Source: Streptosporangium amethystogenes (GTDB taxonomy: Bacteria > Actinomycetota > Actinomycetes > Streptosporangiales > Streptosporangiaceae). Taken from it: 64,000 bases of DNA. The stretch is taken from positions 163,882 to 227,881 of the forward strand of contig NZ_JOEQ01000008.1 of the NCBI RefSeq assembly GCF_000721075.1, read 5' to 3'. Shown piece after piece: positions 8,128-17,365 of the stretch (its first letter is position 1; every line of letters starts with the position of its first letter). A model generated the notes under the pieces. It saw only the letters and a program-made list of their open reading frames with translations, ran no database searches and was not told the origin of the DNA. The position numbers and the translations under genes are program-made.

Positions 8128-9521
8128 CTGTGTGCCGGGACCCACCTCGCCTCGGCCGGGAATCCTCTGCCCTTGAGGCAGCGGAGGGGGTTGGCCCTCT
8201 TCCTGGAGAGTGACTCGGCGCCCCGCCGGTCGTCCGGCAGCACCTGCCAGATGGGATCACGCCGGATGACCGGCCGGTCCCGTTCCGGCTCCGTCTCCGA
8301 GATCGGCGTCCAGAGCGTGCGGACGCCATGCTTGTTGACGAGCCTCAGCAGGGTTCGGCACCCCGGGCAGCGGATCCTTCCGGTGCCGAGGTCCTCGCGC
8401 CGGGCGGTGAAGTAGCCGTAGTGGTCCACCCCTCGCCCGCCCCAGGCCAGATCCATGTGCCGATCCCAGTCGACCTCCGCGGCGGCTCCGCCCTTCGGGG
8501 CGCAGACCGGGCAGGGCACCCGCATCTCCTCCCAGAACCGCGGGCCGGCGAGTTCCGGATCGCGCCTGCCGACGTGCCTGACCGTTCCGGCGACGATCCT
8601 CCCGCCGTCCGTCGTCCGCCCTCGGACCTCCGGAGCGGTGGTGATCGGATCGGAGTTGTTGATGAGCCTGGCGAAGCGATCCGCGTGGGCGTCACCCAGG
8701 CGGGGGACGCCCAGGAGGGTACGGGCGGTCAGGTGCTCCAGTCGCCGGATGGCGCCCGAGGGCCGGGTGACGTGCGCGGAGGTGATCATGGGTGGCGTGG
8801 AACCGCGTGGCAGCAACCACAGAGTGGCCAGCAGTTCGCTCACCGTCCAGAACGACGTGAAGTAGTCGGGGGCGGGATGGACGATGACCCTGCCGGTCGT
8901 GATGATCTCGTACATCAGCCGCGCCACGCCTTCCCACATCTGCTGCCGGGTGACCACCTCGGCCGGGTAGGAGTACTCGCGGGGGGGCACCATCCGCACG
9001 GTGACCGCGTGGGCCTTCTCGAAGGTGGCACGCCACTCCTCCGCCTCCTGGCGCCCGCCGTCGTGGAAACTGAGAAAGTAGTCGGCCGGGTTGTCGAACA
9101 TCCAGTAGTGCCCCGACGAGCGCGGCGACGGCGCCCGGTCCACCCCCAGCGCGCGGCGCAGGTGCCGCTCCAGCCACTCGCCCAGCGCCGGGTTCTCCAG
9201 GGTCTCGCCGTGGACGGGAGCGTGGCTGGCGCGGGTCAGTACGTTGCGGGGCAACGGGCTGCGGCTGAGGACGATGCTGCCGGGGTCGAGCTTGGCGTGC
9301 GTGTCGAAGGCCGCGTAGACGTCCTCGGAACCCTCGACCGAGCAGTCCCACACGACGAAGGCCGACGTTCGCCGCGCCGCGAGCGCGACGGCCCCGCCGA
9401 TACCGGGAGGCGCGACCACCAGACCGATCCCCAGCCTCGCGCAGATCGGCCGTACCCAGTTGTCCAGCAGGTCACGGCCGTTCTCGGTCGGCGGTACGAA
9501 GGCCGTCAGAGTGGCGTTCAC
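8118..9521 (-). CDS. Protein of unknown function with C-terminal zinc ribbon
   Basis: A 467-residue protein I do not recognise, starting at GTG 9521. It has three visible parts. Residues 1-140 look like a Rossmann-type fold (RLGIGLVVAPPGIGG, then FVVWDCSVEGSEDVYAAFD). Around residues 145-180 a DYFLSFHDGG segment resembles the first strand of a TIR/SEFIR-like domain, a weak likeness only. Near the C-terminus two Cys pairs (CPVC about 50 residues before CPGC) form a probable zinc ribbon. No signal or membrane segment is seen. It lies about 200 bases downstream of a 46-aa gene on the same strand. A nucleotide-binding sensor or effector role is speculation. Confidence 0.6.
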   Translation of the reverse strand: MNATLTAFVPPTENGRDLLDNWVRPICARLGIGLVVAPPGIGGAVALAARRTSAFVVWDCSVEGSEDVYAAFDTHAKLDPGSIVLSRSPLPRNVLTRASHAPVHGETLENPALGEWLERHLRRALGVDRAPSPRSSGHYWMFDNPADYFLSFHDGGRQEAEEWRATFEKAHAVTVRMVPPREYSYPAEVVTRQQMWEGVARLMYEIITTGRVIVHPAPDYFTSFWTVSELLATLWLLPRGSTPPMITSAHVTRPSGAIRRLEHLTARTLLGVPRLGDAHADRFARLINNSDPITTAPEVRGRTTDGGRIVAGTVRHVGRRDPELAGPRFWEEMRVPCPVCAPKGGAAAEVDWDRHMDLAWGGRGVDHYGYFTARREDLGTGRIRCPGCRTLLRLVNKHGVRTLWTPISETEPERDRPVIRRDPIWQVLPDDRRGAESLSRKRANPLRCLKGRGFPAEARWVPAHSSA

Positions 9522-9722
9522 CCGGCCGTCCCAACCGGCCAGGCCTGCCCGGCCGGTGCCACCGGCACGCCCCGCGGCCGGTGGTCCGCGCGGCCCGTCG
9601 CCGGCCGGCCAAGTCGCCGGCGCCCCCTCCCGAGGTTGTACCTGGAACCCATCTGATGCTCTCCCCTTGGCATGACGCGCTGTGAACGGCTCTCTCCGGC
9701 AGCGGAGGGTGTGCGGCGGCGA

Positions 9723-9863
9723 TCACCCGTCCAGATGGTTCTCCAGGAGGGTGACCAGCTCGATGACCCCGTGGAAGGGAAGAGACTGCTCGGCCCCCTC
9801 GGCCTCGATGGTTCCGGCGATGTGACCGGTGGCGGTCCTCTGGACGTCTATGGTCAACCGCAT
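9723..9863 (-). CDS. Small 46-aa conserved-looking protein
   Basis: A short gene starting at ATG 9863 with a strong GGGAGG ribosome-binding site 5 bases upstream. The protein (beginning MRLTIDVQRTATGHIAG and ending LVTLLENHLDG) alternates as two or three beta strands followed by one helix, a compact beta-beta-alpha unit without Cys or membrane segments. It lies between the LAL regulator and the zinc-ribbon gene on the same strand. The good ribosome site and balanced protein-like composition argue for a real gene; its role is unknown. Confidence 0.6.
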   Translation of the reverse strand: MRLTIDVQRTATGHIAGTIEAEGAEQSLPFHGVIELVTLLENHLDG

Positions 9864-10040
9864 TCCGGCCTCCCGTCGGCGGCGCCGTTCTCCTGGCGCT
9901 CTGGCAGGCGCTCACGGTAGTCGCGGCAGACGTGGAAGGCATCCAGGTGGTACCCCTACGAATCGCCCTGCGGGCTTCGACACGCCCTGCCTCTCGGTAC
10001 GCCGGCCTGGGGAGTGGCACCGTCCGGAGCCGCTCCCCGG

Positions 10041-12797
10041 TTACTCGCCGGGGTCGGACAGGACGGCGCGGAGCTCGATCCTGCTGGTGACGTTCAGCTT
10101 GGCGTAGACGCGGTTCAGCTGTGTCTCCACGGTGCTGATCGTCACCGAGCGCCGCTGCGCGATCTGACGGGTGGTCATGCCCTCGCGGACCATCGCCACG
10201 ACCTCGCGCTCGGCCCCGGTGAGGCGGCCGAAGGCCGCGCTGGGACCGTCCACCGACAGCCTGAGCTCCCCCGCCGTCTTCAGGGCGAGGTCGGCGTAGG
10301 CGGCGGCACCGGTGCGGTTGAAGGTGGCCAGCGCCCGCCGCAGCGACCGCTCCGCCTCGGCGTGCCGCCCCCGGGCGTGCAGGGAGCGTGTCGTCACCAG
10401 GTCGATCCGGCCGGCCTCGATTGGCAGACCCACCTCTCCGGCCAGGGCGAAGGCCTCCTCACAGTCCCGTACGGCACGCGCGTGGTCACCGCGGGCGGCG
10501 GCGATCTGGGCCCGCACCCTGGCGATGGACATCAGCGTTGAGCGGCGTCCGCTGGAGGCGGCCCTGTCGGCGAAGGCGCCCAGGGCGACGTCCGCCTCGT
10601 CGAGCCGGCCGAGCAGGGAGAGCGCGTCGGCGCCGACCGGGCCGAACAGATGGGTACCGGGCTCCAGCGAGTCATAGTGGAGCTCGATGGTCTCGGCCGC
10701 GCTGAGCAGCCGCTGGGCGTCGCCCCTGGCCTGGGCGATCGCCGCCCGCGCGCCGGCCGCGTAGGCGAGGCTCACCCTGCTCTCGACGATCGGCGCCCAT
10801 TCCGCGGCCTGGCGGGCGTGCTCCCCCGCCCGGCCCCACTCTCCCCTGGCCGCGCGGGGGTAGCACGCCAGGGAGTGCAGGAGGGCGTAGTCCCAGACCC
10901 GCTCGTTCTCCTCGGCGTCGCCGACGGCGAGCCGGGTGAACCTGACGGCGTCGTCGAGCCTGCCCCGCCGGTATTCGACCTCGCCCAGGAAGCCGAGCGC
11001 CTGGCCCACCCGCAGCGCCTCGCCGCGCGTGGCCCGCGCGACGCTGTCACGCAGGTCGCTGAAGGCTCCGTCGAGGTCGTCGGTCCACAACCGGATCATG
11101 CCGCGGGCCACCAGGCCGTCCAACCCGGCCGCCGAACCTGGCAGGTCGGCGTCCGCCAGGGACCACAGTGCCTCCTCGGCCCGTCCGGCCAAGGTCCAGC
11201 CCAGGGACCGGGCGAACCAGGCGAACGCCCGTACCCACGGCTCGCGGCTGCCCGCTGCGACGGCCGCCGTGCCGTACTCGACCATCTCGGGGTAGGAGAT
11301 CTCGACCACGCCGATGATCGCCAGCTGGGCCGCGATGCGCGCCCGCAGGTCCGCGGGCGCGTGCGGGCTCTCCGCCCCGTCGTGCCCGGCCGCGCCCAGT
11401 GCCTTGACCAGCAGCAGCCTGGCCTCCGCGACGCGTCCGGAGATCAGAGCCTGGTAACCGGCGACGTAGTCGCGCCAGGGACCTGCCGGAGCGGCGAGGA
11501 TCTCACCCTCGTAGCGCCTGGCGACGGTGGCGTCACCGCAGACCAGCAGGGTCTCGGCGGCCGTCAGTACGCGGGCGACCCGATCGGGCCCCGGAGGGGT
11601 CAGTTCCGCGGCGTGGCGGGCGTAGACAGCCGCCAGCGGCAGCCTGCCCCGAGACAGCTGGGCCTGGGCCTCGCCCTGGGCCAGCGCGGCGAGCTCACCG
11701 TCCGTACCGCCACCGGAGGCGGCGATCCCGTGCCAGAGCGCGTCCGGACCTCCCAGCAGGGCGGCGTCGCGGTGCATGGCACGGCGGCGCTCGACGCTGG
11801 AGTCGTAGTAGATGCGGTCCCAGACCAGCAGTGTGGTGAAGGCGAACTCCTGCCCCGCCGTTCCCGGGATCTCCTTGACCAACCCTGCACCGACGGCCTC
11901 CGTGAGAGGCACGGTGACGTCGGCGACGCCGGAGAGCGCACGCAGGTCGGCCAGGCGGAAGCGGCGGCCGAGCACCGCCGCCGCACCCACCACCTCGCGG
12001 GTGCGGCGGGCACACGACGCCAGCCGCGCCACGACGGCCTGCGTCATGCCACGGGGGGCGGGCAGCGGGCCGTTGCCGAAGTTGATCGAGTGCATCTCCA
12101 CCTGGTCCAGCAGGAGGATCGAATGCTGCGCGTTGCCTCCGGTGTGCTCGTGCAGTCTCCTGGCGCCTGAAGGGGTGAGGCCGTCGTGGCCTGTCGCGAC
12201 GGCGAGCCGTACGAGATCGTCGGCGGAGAGCCCCTCGACCTGGAGCAGGCGTCCCCGCGGCGAGTCGAAGATGCGCTCCCAGCCCTCGTGGAGTTCCAGA
12301 GGCGCGTCCGGGGCCGCTCCCGGCGCGTACCCGGGAGCCTGGTGGACGACCAGCAGCATGACCTGGGCGTTGCGCAGGCGCCGGGCCGCCAGGCGGAGCG
12401 CGGCCATCGACTGCCGGTCGCCGCAGTGCGCGTCGTCGACGACCACGATCAGAGTGTCCGTGGCGGCGAACTCCGCCGCGAGGGCCTGACCGACGAAGGC
12501 GGCCTCGGCCTGGCCGGCCAGCGTCCGGGCGAATGCCGGGGTCGGCAGTTGCTCGGCGATCTGTTCCAGCACTCCCCAGGGATGGGTGAGCGCGTCCTCG
12601 TCGCCGAAGGCTCGCACGATCCGCACCCCGGGGACGGTCCGCAGGAAGCGCTCGACCAGCTCGGTCTTGCCGACTCCCGCCGTCCCCCGGACACCCACGA
12701 TCCGCGCGTCGCGGCGTCTGGCCGCTCCCCACGCCTCCCCGAGGAAGTCAAGCTCCCGCTTCCGGCCGATGAACAGCGGAGAGGTTCTGCCGAGCAA
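10041..12797 (-). CDS. LuxR-family LAL regulator (AAA ATPase, TPR-like region, LuxR HTH)
   Basis: A 918-residue regulator of the 'large ATP-binding LuxR' class. Residues 10-270 are the ATPase module, with Walker A GTAGVGKT (38-45) and Walker B TLIVVVDDAH near residue 120. The middle (about 330-830) is an all-helical TPR/MalT-like region that senses ligand or partner. Residues 855-915 are a LuxR/GerE HTH containing LTGAEREVVAMV, TTRQIAQRRSVTISTVETQL and VYAKLNV. The start is a TTG at 12797 supported by AAGGGAG about 7 bases upstream. Such proteins usually activate secondary-metabolite or sugar-catabolic operons when ATP-bound. No biosynthetic cluster adjoins it here, so its target may be the rhamnose genes upstream or lie elsewhere. 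Confidence 0.93.
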   Translation of the reverse strand: MLGRTSPLFIGRKRELDFLGEAWGAARRRDARIVGVRGTAGVGKTELVERFLRTVPGVRIVRAFGDEDALTHPWGVLEQIAEQLPTPAFARTLAGQAEAAFVGQALAAEFAATDTLIVVVDDAHCGDRQSMAALRLAARRLRNAQVMLLVVHQAPGYAPGAAPDAPLELHEGWERIFDSPRGRLLQVEGLSADDLVRLAVATGHDGLTPSGARRLHEHTGGNAQHSILLLDQVEMHSINFGNGPLPAPRGMTQAVVARLASCARRTREVVGAAAVLGRRFRLADLRALSGVADVTVPLTEAVGAGLVKEIPGTAGQEFAFTTLLVWDRIYYDSSVERRRAMHRDAALLGGPDALWHGIAASGGGTDGELAALAQGEAQAQLSRGRLPLAAVYARHAAELTPPGPDRVARVLTAAETLLVCGDATVARRYEGEILAAPAGPWRDYVAGYQALISGRVAEARLLLVKALGAAGHDGAESPHAPADLRARIAAQLAIIGVVEISYPEMVEYGTAAVAAGSREPWVRAFAWFARSLGWTLAGRAEEALWSLADADLPGSAAGLDGLVARGMIRLWTDDLDGAFSDLRDSVARATRGEALRVGQALGFLGEVEYRRGRLDDAVRFTRLAVGDAEENERVWDYALLHSLACYPRAARGEWGRAGEHARQAAEWAPIVESRVSLAYAAGARAAIAQARGDAQRLLSAAETIELHYDSLEPGTHLFGPVGADALSLLGRLDEADVALGAFADRAASSGRRSTLMSIARVRAQIAAARGDHARAVRDCEEAFALAGEVGLPIEAGRIDLVTTRSLHARGRHAEAERSLRRALATFNRTGAAAYADLALKTAGELRLSVDGPSAAFGRLTGAEREVVAMVREGMTTRQIAQRRSVTISTVETQLNRVYAKLNVTSRIELRAVLSDPGE

Positions 12798-13674
12798 CGC
12801 AGCACTCCCTTTTCACGTTTCGCATGTTCTTGACGGTGATTATGGGTCAAAGATCAACCTGTCGGCACTGATTTCACCTGAAGATTCTTCGCGGAGTGAA
12901 TCCGAATGAATTTCACGTCGTCGGCGGAAGGTGCGGATTCCGCCTCAGGTATGAACACGAGGACACCCCGGAAAGCGGGCCACGATCATACGGGCTACGG
13001 GGATTCGGCCCCGCGGGAGACCCGCTACACCCGGTACCGCAGACTCCCACCTGCCATTTTCCCGATCCCACCGGCTGATTTCCCGCGTGGAGAACGATCC
13101 GCGCCCGACAAGGGGAGCGATTCACGAATACGGTCGACCATAAAACGACCGCCACCCTTAATTCCCACACACGCGGTATGGATTTTCCACGACCGGCGAG
13201 TTCCGCGCTCAGTAAGTATGCGATGACGCGAAGTATCCAACACCTCGCATCATTACGCAGGGCACACACCGCATGTGATTTCCCCGGCACAGCTCGGCGG
13301 CCGGGGTCCCGCACGGGAGTTCCCGCTCTTCCGCGGGTCGACCTTCGGGTGCGCCGAGACCTTCGGGGTACGAGGGGAAGACCTCCCCCCGTTCGGCCGC
13401 GCCGAGCGTCCCAGGGGTCGGCGGTCGAGCCGGTAGGGGCCGGTGGGCGCGACGCACATGTGCACGACGACATCGGTGCTGGAGGCGGCCTTCATTCGGC
13501 CCCCGGCTCCCCAGCCGCCCTGGCGTGGGGAGCCGGTGGGCCGCTCGGCGAGCCCGGATCAGAGCGGCAACGTGCCGGTGGGTCCCCGGGCACCTCTGGC
13601 GTGAACAACCTTGAACCGCATCCCCGGGGCACCGTACGCCCACGAGGAGGCCCCGATCATCTGCGCTTTTCCGA
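12798..13674. other. Long intergenic region with no supported gene
   Basis: This 877-base stretch lies upstream of the LAL gene and downstream of rhaM. It is relatively AT-rich near 12825-12915 (probable LAL promoter area) and near 13130-13260. The open frames within it have poor composition and no ribosome site that I trust. I see no RNA gene. Confidence 0.5.
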
Positions 13675-13992
13675 TCAGTTGAGGTGGAAGACCTCCTCGA
13701 GCGAGACCATGCCCTCGTCCGGGCGGCCGTCGAGGCTCTCGAAGAACGGCGCCATCTCGGCCTGCCAACGGGCGTTGACCTCTGTCGCGGCCATGGCCTC
13801 GCGGGCCGCCTCGAAGTCCTCGGTCTCCAGATAGCCGACCAGCAGCCCGTCCTCGCGCAGGAAGAGCGAGTAGTTGTGCCAGCCGGTGGCGCTCAGGGCG
13901 TCGAGCATCTCGGGCCAGACGGCATGATGGCGCTCGCGGTACTCCTGGAGGCGTTCCGGCCTCACCTTCAACAGGAAGCAGACACGCTGCAT
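13675..13992 (-). CDS. rhaM: L-rhamnose mutarotase
   Basis: A 105-residue dimeric alpha-beta barrel protein that interconverts alpha- and beta-L-rhamnose before isomerisation. It opens MQRVCFLLKVRPERLQEYRE and then HHAVWPEML, which carries the family's conserved His (about 22) and Trp. Further hallmarks are WHNYSLFL and MAPFFESLDG near the C-terminus. Length equals the family standard of 104-105. It is divergent from rhaB about 560 bases away, so the two share a regulatory region. The isomerase and aldolase genes are not in the window. Confidence 0.93.
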   Translation of the reverse strand: MQRVCFLLKVRPERLQEYRERHHAVWPEMLDALSATGWHNYSLFLREDGLLVGYLETEDFEAAREAMAATEVNARWQAEMAPFFESLDGRPDEGMVSLEEVFHLN

Positions 13993-14086
13993 GGGATCGC
14001 CCTTCTCGGATGCGGCTCGCGTCCGGACTCACCGGGCGCGGGTCGTGCCGGTGGTGTTCGTCAGGATAGGCAGACTTCTGCTAAAA

Positions 14087-14102
14087 AACGATTTAACACG
14101 TT
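14087..14102. promoter_or_regulatory. Candidate rhamnose operator, site 1
   Basis: AACGATTTAACACGTT is a 16-bp imperfect palindrome (arms AACG/CGTT, centre TTAA) 95 bases upstream of the rhaM start. A related sequence occurs at 14255-14270, suggesting a common regulator, plausibly of the LacI or DeoR type. The local AT-richness contrasts with the flanks. Confidence 0.45.
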
Positions 14103-14254
14103 GGGGCTGGACAGTAGAACCAAGTTTCCGGGGGTGTCAATGGCACACGAACACGCTGTTTCCTTAGCGTTACCCGGCATGCGTCCCGGCCGGGCCGCAC
14201 CTCCGAGGCCCCACCGCTCTCCACCGCCGAGCATCCGGACCGCCATCTTGTTGC

Positions 14255-14270
14255 CACGTTTTAAACATTT
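14255..14270. promoter_or_regulatory. Candidate rhamnose operator, site 2
   Basis: CACGTTTTAAACATTT matches the reverse complement of site 1 (AACGTGTTAAATCGTT) at 11 of 16 positions, including the central TTAA. It lies between the divergent rhaM and rhaB genes. A further near-palindrome, CATCAG-N9-CTGATG, occurs around 14487-14507 closer to rhaB. No further gene is seen in 13993-14555. Confidence 0.4.
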
Positions 14271-14555
14271 CGGTAGCTCGCGTGGCCTCCGCGACAGTGC
14301 CGACCGCCCCACGAGCGCGGGTCGGCAGGGCGGGTGATCGCGGCCCCGGCGGGGGACGCGTTCCGACGCCCGCGACCGGTCGCCGTCCGGATCGACGGAG
14401 GCCCACCTCATGCCGCCGGGCAGAAGAGGCACCGTCTGATCAGCTGTCCGACTCACCATCTGGTTCGATGAGGAAGGCGACTCCATCAGCTGTTTCACCT
14501 GATGTCTCTGACATATCACCCATATCAGGAAGGGCTTTCCGGCTACGCTTGAACC

Positions 14556-16046
14556 GTGCCCGTCTACGTGGCCGTGGATCTCGGAGCTGAGAGCGGCCGG
14601 GTGCTGACCGGCGAATTCGATGGTGAACGGCTCGCGGTGCGGGAGGTGCACCGCTTCGCCAACCGGCCGGTCCGCGTCCTCGACGGCCTGTACTGGGACG
14701 TGCTCGGGCTGCTCACACAGACACGCGGAGGCATCGCGCTGGCCGCCGCCCGCGGTCGTGTCACCAGCGTGGGCGTGGACGCCTGGGGCGGCGACTTCGC
14801 CCTCCTCGACCGTGACGGGCGGCTGCTGGCCAACCCCCGCCACCACCTCGATCCCTACACCTCCGGCCTGGCGGGCCTCGTCTCCTGGCAGGACCACTAC
14901 GAGCTGACCGGCATCCGCCCCGAACCCGGCACCACGGCCTGCCAGCTGCTGGCGCACGCCGGATCGCCGCTTCTGGAGGCGGCCGACCACCTGGCGATGG
15001 TGCCGGACCTGTTCACCCTCTGGCTGAGCGGCGAGATGGTCACCGAGCGGACGGTCGCGAGCACCAGCCAGCTGCTGGACATCAGGACCGGCCGCTGGGC
15101 GAGCAGCCTTGTCACCCGCCTGGGCCTGCCCCGCCACCTGTTCGCCCACCGGCTCACCGAGCCGGGCACGGTCGTGGGGCCACTGCGTGAGAAGGGCGGG
15201 GACGACCCGGGTGGGGTCGTGGTGGTCACGGTGGCAGGCCATGACTCCGCCTCCACCGCGGCGGCGCTTCCCGTCTCGTCCGGCTCTGTCGGCTACGTCT
15301 CCTGCGGTACCCGCTCGCTGGCGGGACTGGAGCTCGACGCCCCGGTCACGAGCCGGGCGGCCAGGCTCGCGGGCTTCAGCAACGAGGGCGGCGTCATGGG
15401 GACCGTGCGGTTCACCCGCGCTCTCAACGGCCTGCTGCTGCTCCAGGAGTGCCGCAGATCCTGGGGCGTGCGCACCTCGTACGCGGACCTGGTCGCCGAG
15501 GCCGCCGCCGCGCCGGCCTTCGGATCGCTGATCGACCCCGGCCACCCGTGGTTCCTCGAACCCGGCGACATGCCGGCGAGGATCGCGGCCTACTGTCACT
15601 CGACCGGGCAGGCGCCGCCCGCCGGCCGCGCGGAGACGGTGCGCTGCGTTCTGGAGAGTCTCGCGTGCTCTTACCGCTGGGCACTGGAGCAGGCCGAGTT
15701 CCTCAGTGACCGGCGGGTGGAGGCCGTGCACCTCGTGGGGGCCGGGGCCTCCAGCGAGACGCTGTGCCGGCTCGTCGCCGATTTCGCCGGACGGCCGGTG
15801 CTGGCCGGTCCCGTGGAGGCGACCGCCGTGGGAAACCTGCTCATCCAGGCCATGGCCGACGGTCGCATCGGCTCCCTCACCGAGCTGCGCGAGGTGGTCC
15901 GCCGCTCGTTCCGGCCCCGGCCGTTCCCACCCGGCCGCGAACGGGGGCCGTACGAGATCGCCTACTCCCGATACCGGCAGCTGACCGGGATAGACGGATT
16001 CCACGTCGATGCGGAACCCGGGCTGGGCGTCGGCAGGGAGCGCTGA
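14556..16046 (+). CDS. rhaB: Rhamnulokinase
   Basis: A 496-residue FGGY-family kinase that phosphorylates L-rhamnulose at C1 with ATP. The N-terminal phosphate-binding motif DLGAESGRV (residues 8-16) with Glu-Ser after Gly-Ala is characteristic of rhamnulokinase. VGVDAWGGDFALLD follows near residue 72, and VAGHDSASTAAALP is the second FGGY region; the ATP-binding VHLVGAGASSETLC lies around residue 393. Length is typical (about 490). The start is GTG 14556 with a poor ribosome site. It is divergent from rhaM and followed by a zinc dehydrogenase in the same direction. Confidence 0.93.
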   Translation: MPVYVAVDLGAESGRVLTGEFDGERLAVREVHRFANRPVRVLDGLYWDVLGLLTQTRGGIALAAARGRVTSVGVDAWGGDFALLDRDGRLLANPRHHLDPYTSGLAGLVSWQDHYELTGIRPEPGTTACQLLAHAGSPLLEAADHLAMVPDLFTLWLSGEMVTERTVASTSQLLDIRTGRWASSLVTRLGLPRHLFAHRLTEPGTVVGPLREKGGDDPGGVVVVTVAGHDSASTAAALPVSSGSVGYVSCGTRSLAGLELDAPVTSRAARLAGFSNEGGVMGTVRFTRALNGLLLLQECRRSWGVRTSYADLVAEAAAAPAFGSLIDPGHPWFLEPGDMPARIAAYCHSTGQAPPAGRAETVRCVLESLACSYRWALEQAEFLSDRRVEAVHLVGAGASSETLCRLVADFAGRPVLAGPVEATAVGNLLIQAMADGRIGSLTELREVVRRSFRPRPFPPGRERGPYEIAYSRYRQLTGIDGFHVDAEPGLGVGRER

Positions 16047-16163
16047 CCCGTACGCGGCAGGTCCGGGCGGCTTCTCGACCCCGTCCGGCGAACGGTAGCC
16101 TACGTGCCCGATGCCCCCGTACCTCCGGCCGTGTCCGGCGGCGCCGTCTGGAAGGTCTCACCC

Positions 16164-17177
16164 GTGAAAGCGTTCGTCGTGACCGGGCCTCGCCGCTTCT
16201 CCGTGTGGGACGTCGAGCCACCGGTCCCCGGCCCCGGGCAGGTCGTCGTCGACGTGGAGCGGGCCGGGGTGTGCGGCACCGACATGGAGTTCTTCAGCGG
16301 GGAGATGGCCTACCTCAGCGAGGACCACGCCCGCTATCCCATCCGACTCGGCCACGAGTGGTGCGGGAGGGTCTCCTCGGTCGGCGAGGGCGTCGAAGAC
16401 GGCTGGATCGGCACCCGGGTCACCGGCGACACCATGCTCGGCTGCGGACGGTGCCGCCGCTGCCTGGGCGGGCTGCAACACGTGTGCGAGGACCGCTTCG
16501 AGATCGGCATCCGCGGCGGGTGGCCCGGCGCGCTGGCCGAACAGTTGCCGGTGCCGGTCACGGCGCTGCACGCGCTGCCGGACGCGGTCGACGCGGTGGC
16601 CGGGGCCATGGTCGAGCCCGGCGGCAACGCGCTGCGGGCCGTCGAGGCCGCGGCCCTCGCACCAGATGACCGGCTGCTGGTGCTGGGGCCGGGGACGATC
16701 GGCCTGCTCGCCGCCCGGTTCGCCCTGGCGAGCGGCGCGGAGGTCCACATCATGGGCCTGTCGGAGCCGTCGCTGGAGTTCGCCCGAGGTCTCGGCGTGC
16801 ACGGGGCGTGGACCTCCGACAGGCTTCCCCGGCTCCCGTTCGACGCGGTCATCGACGCCTCCAACGCTCCCGGCCTGCCCGCCCTGGCCGTCGACCTGGT
16901 GGAGCCGGGCAAGCGGGTGGTCTACATCGGGATAGCGCCGAGGTCCAGCGCCGTCGACACCCGCGTGCTGGTGCTCAAGGATGTCACGGCCGTCGGGATC
17001 CTGAGCGCCTCCCCCGGCCTGGCCGGGGCGATCGAGAAATACGCCTCGGGCTCGGTGGATCCCCGGCCGCTCGTGGCGGCCGTCGTCGGCCTCGAGGAGG
17101 TGGGTGCGGTTCTCGCCGGTTCCCGCCCCGCGGGCTGCGGCCCCGGCCCCAAGATCCACGTCGACCCACGAGCCTGA
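16164..17177 (+). CDS. Zinc-dependent medium-chain dehydrogenase (sugar/polyol dehydrogenase-like)
   Basis: A 337-residue MDR-family enzyme. Catalytic zinc ligands are Cys37 (GVCGTD) and His64-Glu65 (GHEWCG). The structural-zinc lobe has Cys94, Cys97, Cys100 and Cys108. A Rossmann NAD(P) fold begins LLVLGPGTIGLLAA near residue 170. The motif pattern resembles glucose, threonine and L-iditol dehydrogenases, so oxidation of a sugar or polyol is likely. The GTG at 16164 is chosen because GGAAGG sits 8 bases upstream and it places the family's standard start. It follows rhaB by 117 bases in the same direction and may act in a sugar-oxidising side pathway; the exact substrate is not readable. Confidence 0.85.
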   Translation: MKAFVVTGPRRFSVWDVEPPVPGPGQVVVDVERAGVCGTDMEFFSGEMAYLSEDHARYPIRLGHEWCGRVSSVGEGVEDGWIGTRVTGDTMLGCGRCRRCLGGLQHVCEDRFEIGIRGGWPGALAEQLPVPVTALHALPDAVDAVAGAMVEPGGNALRAVEAAALAPDDRLLVLGPGTIGLLAARFALASGAEVHIMGLSEPSLEFARGLGVHGAWTSDRLPRLPFDAVIDASNAPGLPALAVDLVEPGKRVVYIGIAPRSSAVDTRVLVLKDVTAVGILSASPGLAGAIEKYASGSVDPRPLVAAVVGLEEVGAVLAGSRPAGCGPGPKIHVDPRA

Positions 17178-17365
17178 CCTGGCCGTTCCGATCGGGCGGT
17201 GGCGTGCCCGCGGGCCGTCCGCTGGGCCGGCACCGGAACCACGCCGCGGGCCCGCCAGCGGAGCCTTCCAGCAGACCCGTGCGGACAAAATATGATCTTT
17301 TATAGCCTGGAAGTGTATTGTCGTTTTATGCCTGCCACAGCCTACTTGTCCGATCAGAGGGTGTG

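Noticed and set aside
12906..13226. A 106-codon frame in the long gap before the LAL gene
   Set aside because: No ribosome site, composition unlike a protein, and no motif.
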